Shown here: positions 42,505 through 56,133 of the stretch, piece by piece
How the letters are laid out: every line of letters begins with the position of its first letter
How positions within the stretch are numbered: the stretch's first letter is position 1
NCBI RefSeq assembly: GCF_013178945.1
Contig: NZ_JABFDM010000003.1
Span: 124,001 to 188,000, forward strand
Length of the DNA: 64,000 nucleotides
Direction: 5' to 3'
Origin: Bradyrhizobium aeschynomenes
GTDB lineage: Bacteria; Pseudomonadota; Alphaproteobacteria; Rhizobiales; Xanthobacteraceae
Position numbers and translations under genes: made by a program
The notes under the pieces: model-generated
What the model was told of the DNA's origin: nothing
Databases searched by the model: none
Seen by the model: the letters and a program-made list of their open reading frames with translations, nothing else

Positions 42505-43111
42505 TCGCGCGGCATCGTGCGCGATGTTCGGACGTGCCTCCCAATCGCTCGCGCGCGCCAAGCCGAGTATGGAACTTTTCGCATGGATGTACCGCATTTG
42601 AGGGGAATGCCGAGCCGGGCATTTGGCTTATCTTAAGAGTCGCACCCTTAGGTTGCGGGAACCTGAGGGGCTCGCGGCGTCCAGCCGTCTATCGATGGGG
42701 AACGTCCAGCATGACTGACATCGGAATGCACGCGACGCGATCAATCCTGCTGAACACCTCGGAGCAGAGCTGTCACCGCCGCGCGCGGCCTCACCCCTCC
42801 TGACATCAGAGCCGCGATGCGGCTCATCCGAGCTGGCCTCCCGGCCAGGACGGGTGGGGGCTTCACGGTGAAACGTCGACTCTGACGCTTCGACGCTCAT
42901 CCGAATCGATCATGAGACCACGGCCCGACCTGCCACTTCGGGCTGCGCGGAGACTCATGTCGAGCAAGCCCCCACCCATTTTTGCTTCGCCGTCTTAAGT
43001 AGATCCGGACTCAGCCGCGAAGACACTGCGCCCCCCTCTCCGCAAGGTGGAGGGGAGCGCAGCGCGAGTGCGGTCAGCAGCTGGATTTCAACTGGCGGAG
43101 TTGACTGCCGC
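42505..43111. other. Gene-free spacer upstream of gltD stop
   Basis: About 600 bases without a credible gene. It holds an imperfect hairpin CCTTAGGTT-GCGGG-AACCTGAGG (42646-42668) and a hairpin CCCCCCTC...GGTGGAGGGG near 43030-43060, close to the gltD 3' end, which may be its terminator. A 30-codon frame from ATG 42711 has no support. Confidence 0.6.
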
Positions 43112-44560
43112 TCAGCGCGGCAGCTCGGTCTTGCCCATCAGGAACTTGTCCACGGCCTGAGCACACAGGCGGCCTTCGCGGATCGCCCAGACCACCAGCG
43201 ACTGGCCGCGGCGCATGTCGCCGGCGGAGAACACCTTCGGCAGCGAGGTCTGGTAGTCCGAGAGGTTGGCCTTGACGTTGCCGCGCGGGTCGAGGTCGAC
43301 GCCGAGGCTCTTCAGCAGGCCCTCGTGCACCGGATGCACGAAGCCCATCGCCAGCAGCACGAGGTCGGCATCGAGCACGAACTCGGTGCCGGGGATCGGC
43401 TTGAACTGGCCGTCGACGCGCACGCAGTGCAGCTTCTTCACCGCGCCGTTCTCGCCTTCGAACTTCTGCGTCAGCACCGCGAATTCGCGCACCGCGCCTT
43501 CGGCTTGGCTCGACGACGTCCGCATCTTCAAGGGCCAGTTCGGCCAGGTCAGCTCCTTGTTCTCACGCTCCGGCGGGGCCGGCATGATCTCGAGCTGGGT
43601 CACGGACAGCGCGCCCTGGCGCAGCGAGGTGCCGATGCAGTCAGAGCCGGTGTCGCCGCCGCCGATCACGACGACATGCTTGCCGCCGGCGAGGATGTCG
43701 GTGGCGTTGACGGCTTCGTTGCCGACGCGGCGGTTCTGCTGCGGCAGGAAGTCCATCGCGTAGTGCACGCCGGAGAGATCGCGACCGGGGATCGGCAGGT
43801 CGCGCGGCGCTTCCGCGCCGCCGGTGAGCGCCACGGCGTCGTAATCCTTCAGCAGCGACTTCGCATCGATGCCGTCCTTGCCGCCGACATGGGCGCCGTA
43901 ATGGAAGGTGACGCCTTCGCCTTCCATCTGCGAGATGCGGCGGTCGATGATGCCCTTCTCCATTTTGAAGTCGGGAATGCCGTAGCGGAGCAGGCCGCCG
44001 GCCTTGGCGTTCTTCTCATAGACATGGACATCGTGACCGGCGCGGGCGAGCTGCTGCGCGGCAGCGAGGCCAGCAGGGCCGGCGCCGACGATGGCGACCT
44101 TCTTGCCGGTCCTGACCGCGGCCGGCTCCGGCTTGAGCCAGCCGTTCTCCCAGGCCTTGTCGACGATGGCGCATTCGATCGTCTTGATGGTCACCGGATT
44201 GTCGTCGATGTTCAGGGTGCACGACGCCTCGCACGGGGCGGGGCAGATGCGGCCGGTGAACTCCGGGAAGTTGTTGGTCGAGTGCAGGTTGCGCGACGCC
44301 TCTTCCCAGTTGCCGTTGTAGATCAGGTCGTTCCAGTCCGGAATCTGGTTGTTGACCGGGCAGCCGGGTGTGCCCGGCGCGGCCGAGCCGGTGCCGTGGC
44401 AATAGGGAATGCCGCAATTCATGCAGCGCGCCGCCTGGTCGCGCAGCTCCTTCTCGGAGAGCGGCACCACGAATTCCTGGAAATGCTTCAGCCGCTCGGC
44501 AACCGGCGCGTACTTGCGATCGTGCCGCTCGATTTCGAGAAAACCTGTGACCTTGCCCAT
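43112..44560 (-). CDS. gltD: Glutamate synthase, NADPH small subunit
   Basis: Flavoprotein of 482 aa feeding electrons to GltB for ammonia assimilation. N-terminal cysteine-rich part: [21 protein letters not shown] and [12 protein letters not shown] (binding sites for the iron-sulfur clusters). FAD motif [23 protein letters not shown](P)H motif [13 protein letters not shown], and a final [15 protein letters not shown]. The start is ATG 44560, after AGGGACGTCACAGGTC; a 33-base extension to 44593 is unlikely. It is downstream of gltB on the same strand, with a repeat spacer. Confidence 0.96.
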   Translation of the reverse strand: MGKVTGFLEIERHDRKYAPVAERLKHFQEFVVPLSEKELRDQAARCMNCGIPYCHGTGSAAPGTPGCPVNNQIPDWNDLIYNGNWEEASRNLHSTNNFPEFTGRICPAPCEASCTLNIDDNPVTIKTIECAIVDKAWENGWLKPEPAAVRTGKKVAIVGAGPAGLAAAQQLARAGHDVHVYEKNAKAGGLLRYGIPDFKMEKGIIDRRISQMEGEGVTFHYGAHVGGKDGIDAKSLLKDYDAVALTGGAEAPRDLPIPGRDLSGVHYAMDFLPQQNRRVGNEAVNATDILAGGKHVVVIGGGDTGSDCIGTSLRQGALSVTQLEIMPAPPERENKELTWPNWPLKMRTSSSQAEGAVREFAVLTQKFEGENGAVKKLHCVRVDGQFKPIPGTEFVLDADLVLLAMGFVHPVHEGLLKSLGVDLDPRGNVKANLSDYQTSLPKVFSAGDMRRGQSLVVWAIREGRLCAQAVDKFLMGKTELPR

Positions 44561-44587
44561 GACCTGTGACGTCCCTGACTGCTCGGG

Positions 44588-44871
44588 CCTCATGGTTCGA
44601 GACGACGCTTGCGCGCCTCCTCACCATGAGGGTTTAGTTTCCTGCTTCTCCTCACCCTGAGGAGCGGCGCTTTGCGCCGCGCCTCGAAGGGCGAGGCCCG
44701 TCTGCTGGCCTCATGGTTCGAGACGGCGCTTTCGCGCCTCCTCACCATGAGGAATTTGCTTCCCGCTTCTCCTCACCCTGAGGAGCGGCGTCTTCGCCGC
44801 GTCTCGAAGGGCGAGGCCCCGCTCTCGGCCTCATGGTTCGAGACGGCGCTTCGCGCCTCCTCACCATGAGG
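44588..44871. repeat. Alternating A-B-A-B-A palindromic repeat in the gltB-gltD spacer
   Basis: Unit A (44 bases: CCTCATGGTTCGAGAC...CCTCACCATGAGG, arms CCTCATGGT / ACCATGAGG) occurs at 44588-44631, 44709-44752 and 44829-44871. Unit B (about 47 bases: CCTCACCCTGAGGAGCGGCG...GAAGGGCGAGG, with inner hairpin GCGGCGC-TTT-GCGCCGC) occurs at 44650-44696 and 44771-44816. The units are over 90 percent identical to each other by eye. They nearly fill the spacer between gltB and gltD and can form five adjacent hairpins in the mRNA. Confidence 0.9.
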
Positions 44872-44878
44872 AGCAACA

Positions 44879-49627
<4,749 letters not shown>

Positions 49628-50151
49628 CAGTTATTGGTCAGGGCCTTCACCACAGTCCGGTACACAGTCCGGCGCACCCCGGGCGCTGCGCGGGCCCCTC
49701 TCCGGAACCAACGCTCGTCCTTCTCAGCGAGCCGCATTTGCAGAATTCAGGCCAGCCACCGGGGGACCATGTCCCACTGAACGACCGCGGCCTGTTCATG
49801 TCGCAGCGCCCCTAGGGCGCCGTAACATCATTGCAAAGTCTCGGTCACCTTTGCAACGAAATTTTAGACAGCAATTCTGTCCTAAACCGCAAGATGCCAA
49901 ACTTTAACCTATCACACAAGCGCAGCGGAGTCCTGAGCTCCGGGCTCCTCATCGCGCGCATTCCCCGGCAAATCTTCCGTTTTTCTCAGGCGAACCGCCG
50001 GACCAATCACGTGCCGCGCGCATTTTTGAAACCTTTCGCCCTGTTCCTGCCCCGCCTCCGACCCAGGGCCGCCGGAATCACGGCAGAACGTCAGCCCACT
50101 TGAGAAGAAGCGAACAGCTTCACGTGCGGGGGCATGCAGGAGCTTTGAGCC
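49628..50151. other. Regulatory region upstream of gltB, with two inverted repeats
   Basis: No gene seen. TTGCAAAG-N10-CTTTGCAA (49831-49838 and 49849-49856) is a perfect spaced 8-base inverted repeat; TTTAGACAG-N5-CTGTCCTAAA (49863-49886) is a second with one bulged base. They lie about 205-260 bases before the gltB start and 270-320 before the divergent secreted-protein gene. They could be operators of a nitrogen regulator; neither matches the NtrC consensus that I know. Confidence 0.5.
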
Positions 50152-51159
50152 ATGAAATTGCTAGTTGGAGCCGTCTCGGCCTCGTTGATCGCAGCCTTCG
50201 CCGCCCAGGCCGAGCCGCTGCCGCCATCGGGCCTGCGCGGGCCGTACACGGCGGTCTCCGATTTCGACGCGCCTTATTCCGACGCGCCGCCGGCCGTCAT
50301 GCCCGCGCCGCCGCCGCGCTACGGTTATCGTCCGGCCCCGGACTATGGCTACCGCGAGGAGCGCTACACGCCGCCCGCGCCGGTGTACCGCCAGGATGGG
50401 TATCGCGACGGTTACCAGCAGGACTATGGCTATGCGCCGGCGTTCCTGCCGGTGCATGAGGTCTATGCCATCCTGCGCGACAACGGCTTCTCGCCGCTCG
50501 GCGCGCCGCGCCAGCGCGGCAATGTCTATGTCGTGGCGGTGCTCGACCGCCAGGGCGAGGACGGCAAGCTCGTGGTCGATGCCCGATCCGGGCGCATCAT
50601 CCGCTTCGTGCCGGCGTTCCAGTGGGGCGACGACTACGAACGCATGCGCTACGAGCCGGCGCCGCGCGGCGGCCTCGACCGGCTGCCGCCGCCGACCGTG
50701 ATCCGCGCCGACCCGCGGCTGGTGCCGCCTGCGGCGCCCCGGGTCGCCAATGCAATGCCGGCGCAGCTGCCGAAGGTGCCGACGCCCGCCGCGCGCCCTG
50801 CGCCGTCGCCCCAGACGGCAGCGCTCAATCCGAAGCCGGCCGAGGCGGCCAAGCCGGCGCCGAGGCCTGCGGACATCAAGCCGGCCGAAGCCAAATCCGC
50901 GGACGTGAAGCCCGTCGAGGCCAAGGCCGATACAAAGGCCGATATGCCGAAGGCGGGGGAGGTCAAGCCGCCCGAGACCACGTCGTCTGATGCCAAGCCG
51001 GCGGAGGCCAAGGCAACCGAAGCGAAGCCGTCGGATGCCAGGCCCGTCCAGTCGGCTGCGGCTGCGCCGCAGACGACCGGATCGATCACTCCGGCAGCCA
51101 AGCCTGCGCCGCAGATCCTGCCCACAATGAAGATGCCTCCGGCGCAGGGGCTGGATTGA
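50152..51159 (+). CDS. Secreted protein with PepSY-like core and KPAEAK low-complexity tail
   Basis: A 335-aa hypothetical. Signal peptide LLVGAVSASLIAAFAAQA, then a Tyr/Pro-rich part with YGYR and YREERY repeats (about residues 45-98). Residues 99-150 (VHEVYAILRDNGFSPLGAPR, VYVVAVLDRQGEDGKLVVD, ARSGRIIRF) read like a PepSY-like inhibitor fold. From about 200 on it is a Pro/Ala/Lys tail with repeated KPAEAK/KPXEAK units, probably disordered and able to reach through the periplasm. AGGAGC precedes ATG 50152. No partner gene seen. Confidence 0.72.
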   Translation: MKLLVGAVSASLIAAFAAQAEPLPPSGLRGPYTAVSDFDAPYSDAPPAVMPAPPPRYGYRPAPDYGYREERYTPPAPVYRQDGYRDGYQQDYGYAPAFLPVHEVYAILRDNGFSPLGAPRQRGNVYVVAVLDRQGEDGKLVVDARSGRIIRFVPAFQWGDDYERMRYEPAPRGGLDRLPPPTVIRADPRLVPPAAPRVANAMPAQLPKVPTPAARPAPSPQTAALNPKPAEAAKPAPRPADIKPAEAKSADVKPVEAKADTKADMPKAGEVKPPETTSSDAKPAEAKATEAKPSDARPVQSAAAAPQTTGSITPAAKPAPQILPTMKMPPAQGLD

Positions 51160-51297
51160 GCCCAGGGGGAGCGGGAGCCACGCGCTGCCGCTCCGACCAA
51201 AACCGTCATCGCCCGGTTCGACCGGGCGATCCAGTTCTTCGGCTGGTGCCGCCACGCCCTGCTGTCGTCGCCCGGCCGCGCACGTGATCAGTCCCTC

Positions 51298-51937
51298 CTA
51301 AGCCGCGCGGACCAGCCACCAGGTCCAGACCAGCTCCAGCGCGATCCAATGCTGCAGGCGCTGATGGAATCCGGGCTCGAGCAGCATCTGGCCGCCGCGC
51401 GGTTCGAGCGTGAGCCAGTCTTGGTCGCGCGCCGCCGCCAGCAGCTTGTTGATATGGGTCCGTGAGACGTCCATGCGCGGCGCCAGGGCCGATGGCTGGA
51501 CGACGGTCGGAATGCCGGTGCTGGCCGCAGGCCCGCAGTTCTGCAGCAACTCGAGCAGAAGCAGATAGCCGCAGGCCCGATCCATGAAAGCCTGGATCTC
51601 CGGGAAGCCGTCATGGAGCCTGAACTGGTGTCGCGCGAAAACTTCGACATTGCCGCCGTAGGCCAGCATCACGTGGCGCTGGCGGCCCCATTCCTGCGCC
51701 GGCGCCGGCAGCTTCTGCACGGTTTCGAGCGCCGCCAGCCGGGCGGCGACGTTGTCGCTCTGGATATCGAGCAGCAAGGGCAACGGGCGCAGCCGCGTGG
51801 CGCGCCGGTCGGTCGAGGTGGTCGTCCTGTCCGATCAGCTCGAATGACAGCAGCGTCCGGATCGCGCCCTTCACCGCCTTCGGGCCGGCGAGGCCGCCCC
51901 TCGTGCAGAGCTCGACGAGTTGCGAGGTTGCGTTCGA
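51298..51937 (-). pseudogene. Frameshifted winged-helix-like regulator remnant
   Basis: On the minus strand a frame SNATSQLVELCTRGGLAG...FELIGQDDHLD (from 51937) breaks at about 51807-51814 and resumes one frame away as RRATRLRPLPLLLDIQSDNV, running to the stop at 51298. The break coincides with a 4-base tandem duplication (GGTCGGTC on the plus strand); taking out one copy joins the frames. The downstream part's first available start is only TTG. A TGA stop also lies at 51938-51940. The C-terminal part (RMDVSRTHINKLLAAARDQDW) is a helix-turn-helix-like segment. Sequencing error is possible. Confidence 0.6.
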
Positions 51938-52078
51938 TCATATGTTCGCGTTCCTGGTGTGGCGGATGGTCACGGACTTGGCGGTGAACGCGAGGCCGGC
52001 GCGGTGCAACGAATGTTTGCCCAGTCAGATGAAGGGCATCCGTAAATCTCATCGCACCCGCACAAAGGAATTAGTCCC

Positions 52079-52345
52079 ATGAAGCGCATTTCCCTCAATC
52101 GTGTTGCCGCTCTCGCCGTGGCAATCTCGGCCACGTTCCTGCTTACCCCTGCCCACGCGACCGTCCCGTCCGCCGCTCCGTTCGATACGATCGGCGCTCC
52201 GGTGCAGACGGCAGGCCTCGCCTGGCGCTGCGGCAAGAACAACCCGGCCTGGTGGGGCACGTTCGGCAACGGCTGCCTGAAGCAAAAGCGCGCGGCCCGG
52301 CGCAATGCATCCTTCATCGGCCCGGAGCTGTCGCAGCCGTCGTGA
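52079..52345 (+). CDS. Small secreted protein, hypothetical
   Basis: An 88-aa protein with a clear signal peptide (VAALAVAISATFLLTPAHA). The mature part is about 60 aa with two cysteines (WRCGKNNPAWWGTFGNGCLKQ), which could form a disulfide, and a basic C terminus. No family recognised. The start ATG 52079 is preceded by AAAGGAATTAG. It is monocistronic. Confidence 0.68.
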   Translation: MKRISLNRVAALAVAISATFLLTPAHATVPSAAPFDTIGAPVQTAGLAWRCGKNNPAWWGTFGNGCLKQKRAARRNASFIGPELSQPS

Positions 52346-52686
52346 CGGGGAAACACTATCGAACCCTGGAGGCAGGCGGCCTCCGGGGTCTCCCCTGCAC
52401 CAGATTGCGGCGTGACTTGAAATTAAGTCACCGCGATTTGGCGAGGCGCGGGGCAAACCTGCCAGATGATGCGCACCAGACCCCATCCGTCACCGACCAC
52501 GCAATCGTCGGCGAGCTTGTGGAAGCACCGCCACCGCTGGCTCTCAGCAGCATGATTTCGCCCGAACGCGGCGGGTAACGTCGCGGTCCTCACGGGTCAG
52601 CTCCACCACGTCTCGCGGACCTCGGGCAAGCATAGCGAAACGCCCCGGTTGCCCGGGGCGTTTGCATTCCTGGAGGGGTGTGCCGG
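52346..52686. other. Spacer with palindrome and bidirectional terminator
   Basis: No gene. A 20-base palindrome GTGACTT-GAAATT-AAGTCAC lies at 52412-52431 (operator or hairpin). AAACGCCCCGG-TTGC-CCGGGGCGTTT at 52638-52663 is a symmetric stem with A and T flanks that can end transcription from both sides; it suits the hsp20 3' end on the minus strand. Confidence 0.65.
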
Positions 52687-53163
52687 TTACGCGGCGGCCT
52701 TCTCGGCGGAGCCTTCGATGGCCGGCTGCTCGGCCTGGGCGTTCGTCGAGATCGGAATCGACCGCGGCTTCTTGGCCTCGGGGATCTCGCGGACGAGGTC
52801 GACGTGGAGCAGGCCGTTCTCGAGGCTGGCGTTCTTCACCACCACGTGGTCGGCGAGCTGGAAAGAGCGCTCGAACGCGCGGGCGGCGATGCCGCGATAC
52901 AGCACCTCGCTCTTCTTGCCGTTCTCGTTGGCGGCCTTCTCGCCCTTGATCGTCAGCGTGTTTTCCTTCGCGACGAGGGAGAGCTCATCCTTGCCAAAGC
53001 CGGAGACGGCGACGGTGATGCGGTAGGCGTTCTCACCGGTGCGCTCGATATTGTAGGGCGGATAGCCGGGGCTGGGCTCGGCGGTCGCCTGGTCGAGCAG
53101 CGAAAACAGACGGTCGAAACCGACGGTGGAACGATAGAACGGGGTGAGATCGTAGGTACGCAT
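52687..53163 (-). CDS. Small heat-shock protein, Hsp20 family
   Basis: A 158-aa alpha-crystallin-type chaperone. The conserved domain runs from YNIERTGENAYRITVAVSGFG to LLHVDLVREIPE, with the A.x.x.x.G.L.x.V pattern NASLENGLLHVDLV and a final IPISTNAQ-type I-x-I tail (RSIPIS). The N terminus MRTYDLTPFYRSTVGFDRLF is typical of the rhizobial class A sHsps. GGAGGA stands nine bases before ATG 53163; the frame upstream to 53247 is not used. A possible ROSE thermometer precedes it. Confidence 0.93.
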   Translation of the reverse strand: MRTYDLTPFYRSTVGFDRLFSLLDQATAEPSPGYPPYNIERTGENAYRITVAVSGFGKDELSLVAKENTLTIKGEKAANENGKKSEVLYRGIAARAFERSFQLADHVVVKNASLENGLLHVDLVREIPEAKKPRSIPISTNAQAEQPAIEGSAEKAAA

Positions 53164-53260
53164 GGTCAAAGTCCTCCATTGAGCGACTGTTGAGGCAAAC
53201 CCGCCCGCCGTCGGGCCGGGCTGTCGTGCAGCCGTGACGGCCTGCACATCCCCGATATGG
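53164..53260 (-). promoter_or_regulatory. Candidate ROSE-like RNA thermometer of hsp20
   Basis: In rhizobia most hsp20 genes carry a ROSE element whose anti-SD 'UUGCU/UUGCC' strand masks AGGAGG. Here GTTTGCCTC lies upstream of TGGAGGAC: CCUC pairs with GAGG, and the G before it can be bulged with the next U pairing to A, as in ROSE. The loop would be longer than the standard. A tighter GCTC/GGAG pairing in TCGCTCAATGGAGGA is an alternative. Seen by eye only. Confidence 0.35.
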
Positions 53261-53357
53261 TTCGGACGATTGGACGTTCAAGGGCCCCCGAAAGCGGCTC
53301 TTTTTGCCGTTCCACCCCTTGATTCCCACTGCCTTTCACCTATTCGATGGGCGCCTC

Positions 53358-54305
53358 ATGACGCTCGTCTCGATTCCCGCCAATCCCGTTCCCGAAAACG
53401 CCACCTCCGGCACCATCAAGACCCCTGATGGCGCCGAGCTGCGCTTTGCGCGCTGGGCGCCGCCGGCCGGGCGCAAGGGCACCGTCTGCGTGTTCACCGG
53501 CCGCAGCGAGATGATCGAGAAGTATTTCGAGACGGTGCGGGATCTGCGCGATCGCGGCTTTGCGGTGGCGATCATCGATTGGCGCGGTCAAGGGCACTCG
53601 TCGCGGCGGCTGCGCGACACGCGCAAGGGCTATGTGCGCTCGTTCTCGGACTACGAGGTCGACGTCGAGACCTTCGTCACCGAGGTGGTGCTGCCGGACT
53701 GTCCGCCGCCTTATTTCGCGCTGGCGCATTCGATGGGCGGAACCGTGCTGCTGCGGCTCGCTCATTCCGGCAAGCGCTGGTTCGACCGCGTCGTGCTGTC
53801 GGCGCCGATGATCGACCTGCCGGGCCGGCGCACCTCGCTGCCGGCGCGGCTGCTGCTGCGCGCGATGCGGATCGCAGGGCAGGGCGGCCGCTACGTGCCG
53901 GGCGGCAATGACGACATCAGCGGGCTCGCGCCTTTCGTCAACAATCCGCTGACGTCGGATCCCGTGCGCTATGCGCGCAACGCGGCCATCCTGGAGGAGG
54001 ATCCGACACTCGGCATCGCCTCGCCCACGGTGGCCTGGGCCGATGCCGCCTTCTCGGCCATGGCGACCTTCCGCGGTGTCAGCTACCCGTCGCAGATTCG
54101 CCAGCCGATCCTGATGCTGGCCGCCTCCAGCGATAGCGTGGTATCGACGGCCGCGATCGAGGAGTTCGCCTATCATCTGCGGGCCGGCTCGCATCTCGTG
54201 ATCGCCGGCGCCAAGCACGAGATCCTGCAGGAGCAGGACCGCTACCGTTCGCAGTTCTGGGCCGCGTTCGACGCCTTCGTGCCGGGAACGCCGCTGTTCG
54301 GTTGA
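53358..54305 (+). CDS. Alpha/beta hydrolase, lysophospholipase (PldB-like)
   Basis: A 315-aa serine hydrolase of the monoglyceride lipase / lysophospholipase group. Nucleophile elbow AHSMGG with Ser125, oxyanion region FTGRSEMIEKY, acid from LAASSDSVVS, and His in AGAKHEILQE. The IIDWRGQGHSSRR block is typical of PldB. The frame runs from a TTG at 53304, but the ATG at 53358 (MTLVSIP) fits the family better. It is probably cytosolic. The physiological substrate is unknown. Confidence 0.88.
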   Translation: MTLVSIPANPVPENATSGTIKTPDGAELRFARWAPPAGRKGTVCVFTGRSEMIEKYFETVRDLRDRGFAVAIIDWRGQGHSSRRLRDTRKGYVRSFSDYEVDVETFVTEVVLPDCPPPYFALAHSMGGTVLLRLAHSGKRWFDRVVLSAPMIDLPGRRTSLPARLLLRAMRIAGQGGRYVPGGNDDISGLAPFVNNPLTSDPVRYARNAAILEEDPTLGIASPTVAWADAAFSAMATFRGVSYPSQIRQPILMLAASSDSVVSTAAIEEFAYHLRAGSHLVIAGAKHEILQEQDRYRSQFWAAFDAFVPGTPLFG

Positions 54306-54383
54306 GCCATCCGCCGTTGCTGGACACCCTGTCGTCTTGCGGGCTAGAGCTATCGGCCATTCTCGAGGTTGTGACGGCTGGTC

Positions 54384-55226
54384 GTGAGCAAGGCGCAGAA
54401 CAGGTTGCAGGCTCAGGCGCTGCAGGAGGCGATCCATGCCTTGCGTGCGCGGCAGTTCGCGCGCGCCGAGCAGATCGCCGCCTCGATCCTGCGCACGGCC
54501 AGGACCGATCGCGCCGCACTGCTCGTTCATTCCCATGCCCTGCTCGGCCAGCAGCGTGCCGGCGAGGCGGTGGCGGCGCTGGAGAAGGCGGCGCTGCGCG
54601 GCGCCGATCCGGAGCTGGAGACGCTGCTGGGCGCAGCTTTGTGCGAGTCGCGGCGCGCAGCCGATGGGATCGCGCAATTGCGCAAGACCGCGGCGCGGCG
54701 CCCGCCGTTCTTCCCTGCCTTTCAGGAGCTCGCCGGCCGGCTGGCGAGATCCGGCGAACTCCGCGAGGCCATCTTGGTGGTCGAGGAGGCGCAGGCGCTA
54801 TCGCCCGACAGTGTCGATCTCAAGCTCGATCTCGCGCGGCTCTGCCTGCAGGCCAATGAGCGCGCGCGTGCGCGGGACAATCTCGTCGCGGCGCGCGAGG
54901 CGGCGCCGGGACGTCCGGACATCCTGGTCGAACTCGCCTGGGTGCATTTTCTGGATGGCGACTACGCGGAGGCCGCCGGCACCTACCGCCATGCGCTGGG
55001 GCTGCGGCCGGAGGATACCCAGACCCGCGCCAATCTGGCGATGTGCCTGGCCGAGATGGGCGATCGCGACGGTGCCCAGGCGGCGCTGCGCACGGTGGTG
55101 CGCGGCCGGCCGCATCTGCTGACCCGTGCGGCCTACACGCTGGCGGTGACCTCGCATGGCCGCTTCTTCTTCCGTCCGAGCGCGGCCGCCAAATTCCTTG
55201 GCGCCGACGGGACCCTCAAGCCCTGA
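54384..55226 (+). CDS. Tetratricopeptide-repeat protein
   Basis: A 280-aa helical protein with about six TPR units: AIHALRARQFARAEQIAASI, ALLGQQRAGEAVAALEKAAL, GRLARSGELREAILVVEEAQ, LARLCLQANERARARDNLVA, FLDGDYAEAAGTYRHALGL and MCLAEMGDRDGAQAALRTV. No other domain or signal peptide. It starts with GTG 54384 and follows the hydrolase by 78 bases on the same strand. The role is a protein-interaction scaffold; the partner is unknown. Confidence 0.82.
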   Translation: MSKAQNRLQAQALQEAIHALRARQFARAEQIAASILRTARTDRAALLVHSHALLGQQRAGEAVAALEKAALRGADPELETLLGAALCESRRAADGIAQLRKTAARRPPFFPAFQELAGRLARSGELREAILVVEEAQALSPDSVDLKLDLARLCLQANERARARDNLVAAREAAPGRPDILVELAWVHFLDGDYAEAAGTYRHALGLRPEDTQTRANLAMCLAEMGDRDGAQAALRTVVRGRPHLLTRAAYTLAVTSHGRFFFRPSAAAKFLGADGTLKP

Positions 55227-55926
55227 ACCTCTTGCGATAGACGCCGGTTTCGCGCTTGAGCGCGTCGCGCACCTCGTGAATGTCGGCAATCTCCTCCTCG
55301 GTGAAGGCCGAGGTCTGCATCGCCCATGTCTGCCGTTTCACCGGGATGCATTGCGCGACTGGCGTCCCCTTCGGCAGCACGCCGCGAAATGCCGTGTCGT
55401 GCCAATGCGCCGGGAAGTGTACGAAGCTGTCGTGGAAGCGATCGCTGTCGACGAGGCCGGTCACCGTGGTGAACGGCAGGTCGAAGCGGTTCACGGGGTG
55501 GGTGAAGAGCAGCGCCCAGCCCTCGGGCGCCTCGATCGTCCACAGATTGTGAAATTTGAGCAGGAAGCGGTCGGCCTCGAACAGCGGCGATCCCGTGACC
55601 TGCGATACGTCGTGAAAGCTGATCGGCGAACGCGGAAAATCGATGGCGCCGCCCGGCGGCAGCTCGTTGTCCCAGCTGATGCCGCCGTCCTCGACCTTGA
55701 GATCGCAGATCAGCGGAATCAGGAAACCTGTCGTCATCGCATCGATGAACGGCGGGCAGCGCTTGACGGTCTGCTCCTCCGCCTGGTTGAGCGCGCTGAA
55801 TGCCGTCGCGGGCATGCTCTTGACCCATTCGGGAACGCCCATCGGCGCCGGCACCGGCTGCGGAATGAGGCCTTCGAGCTCCTTGGGGCAACGAAATTTC
55901 AACGTGAGGGAATCGGTCTCGGACAT
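55216..55926 (-). CDS. Conserved hypothetical protein (DUF6065-like)
   Basis: A 236-aa soluble protein. It has KELEGLIPQPVPAPMGVPEW, then RCPPFIDAMTTGFLIPLICD, then FHNLWTIEAPEGWALLFTHPVNR and VPVPFH-less DSFVHFPAHWHDTAF. These resemble DUF6065, whose jelly-roll-like fold has no assigned function; the match is from memory. No metal motif is clear although His/Asp are frequent. It overlaps the TPR gene end by 11 bases in convergent orientation and is divergent from the histidine kinase. Confidence 0.7.
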   Translation of the reverse strand: MSETDSLTLKFRCPKELEGLIPQPVPAPMGVPEWVKSMPATAFSALNQAEEQTVKRCPPFIDAMTTGFLIPLICDLKVEDGGISWDNELPPGGAIDFPRSPISFHDVSQVTGSPLFEADRFLLKFHNLWTIEAPEGWALLFTHPVNRFDLPFTTVTGLVDSDRFHDSFVHFPAHWHDTAFRGVLPKGTPVAQCIPVKRQTWAMQTSAFTEEEIADIHEVRDALKRETGVYRKRFRA

Positions 55927-56133
55927 CGGAAATGCAGTGCTCCTGTAGCGCGCAGGATCATAACCTCCGGACTGTCACGATGACAGCGATGATCCGTCAT
56001 GCGCGGCTTCGAGCGCCAGCATTCGGCTTTTCCGTCAAGCTCCGCCATATGCCTCCGGTAGCCCAAGTCTATTGTTTGCAGCTGCGCAAATTTGTGTTTT
56101 CCTTGCCGTGAAAAAGGCAGGGTCTGGCTTGCA

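Noticed and set aside
42660..42685. GGAAC-N15-CGTC as an EcfG-type stress promoter.
   Set aside because: Spacing and the CGTT -10 element do not fit, and there is no gene directly behind it.
49831..50103. 90-aa frame from a TTG between gltB and the secreted protein.
   Set aside because: No ribosome site or family similarity; overlaps the inverted repeats.
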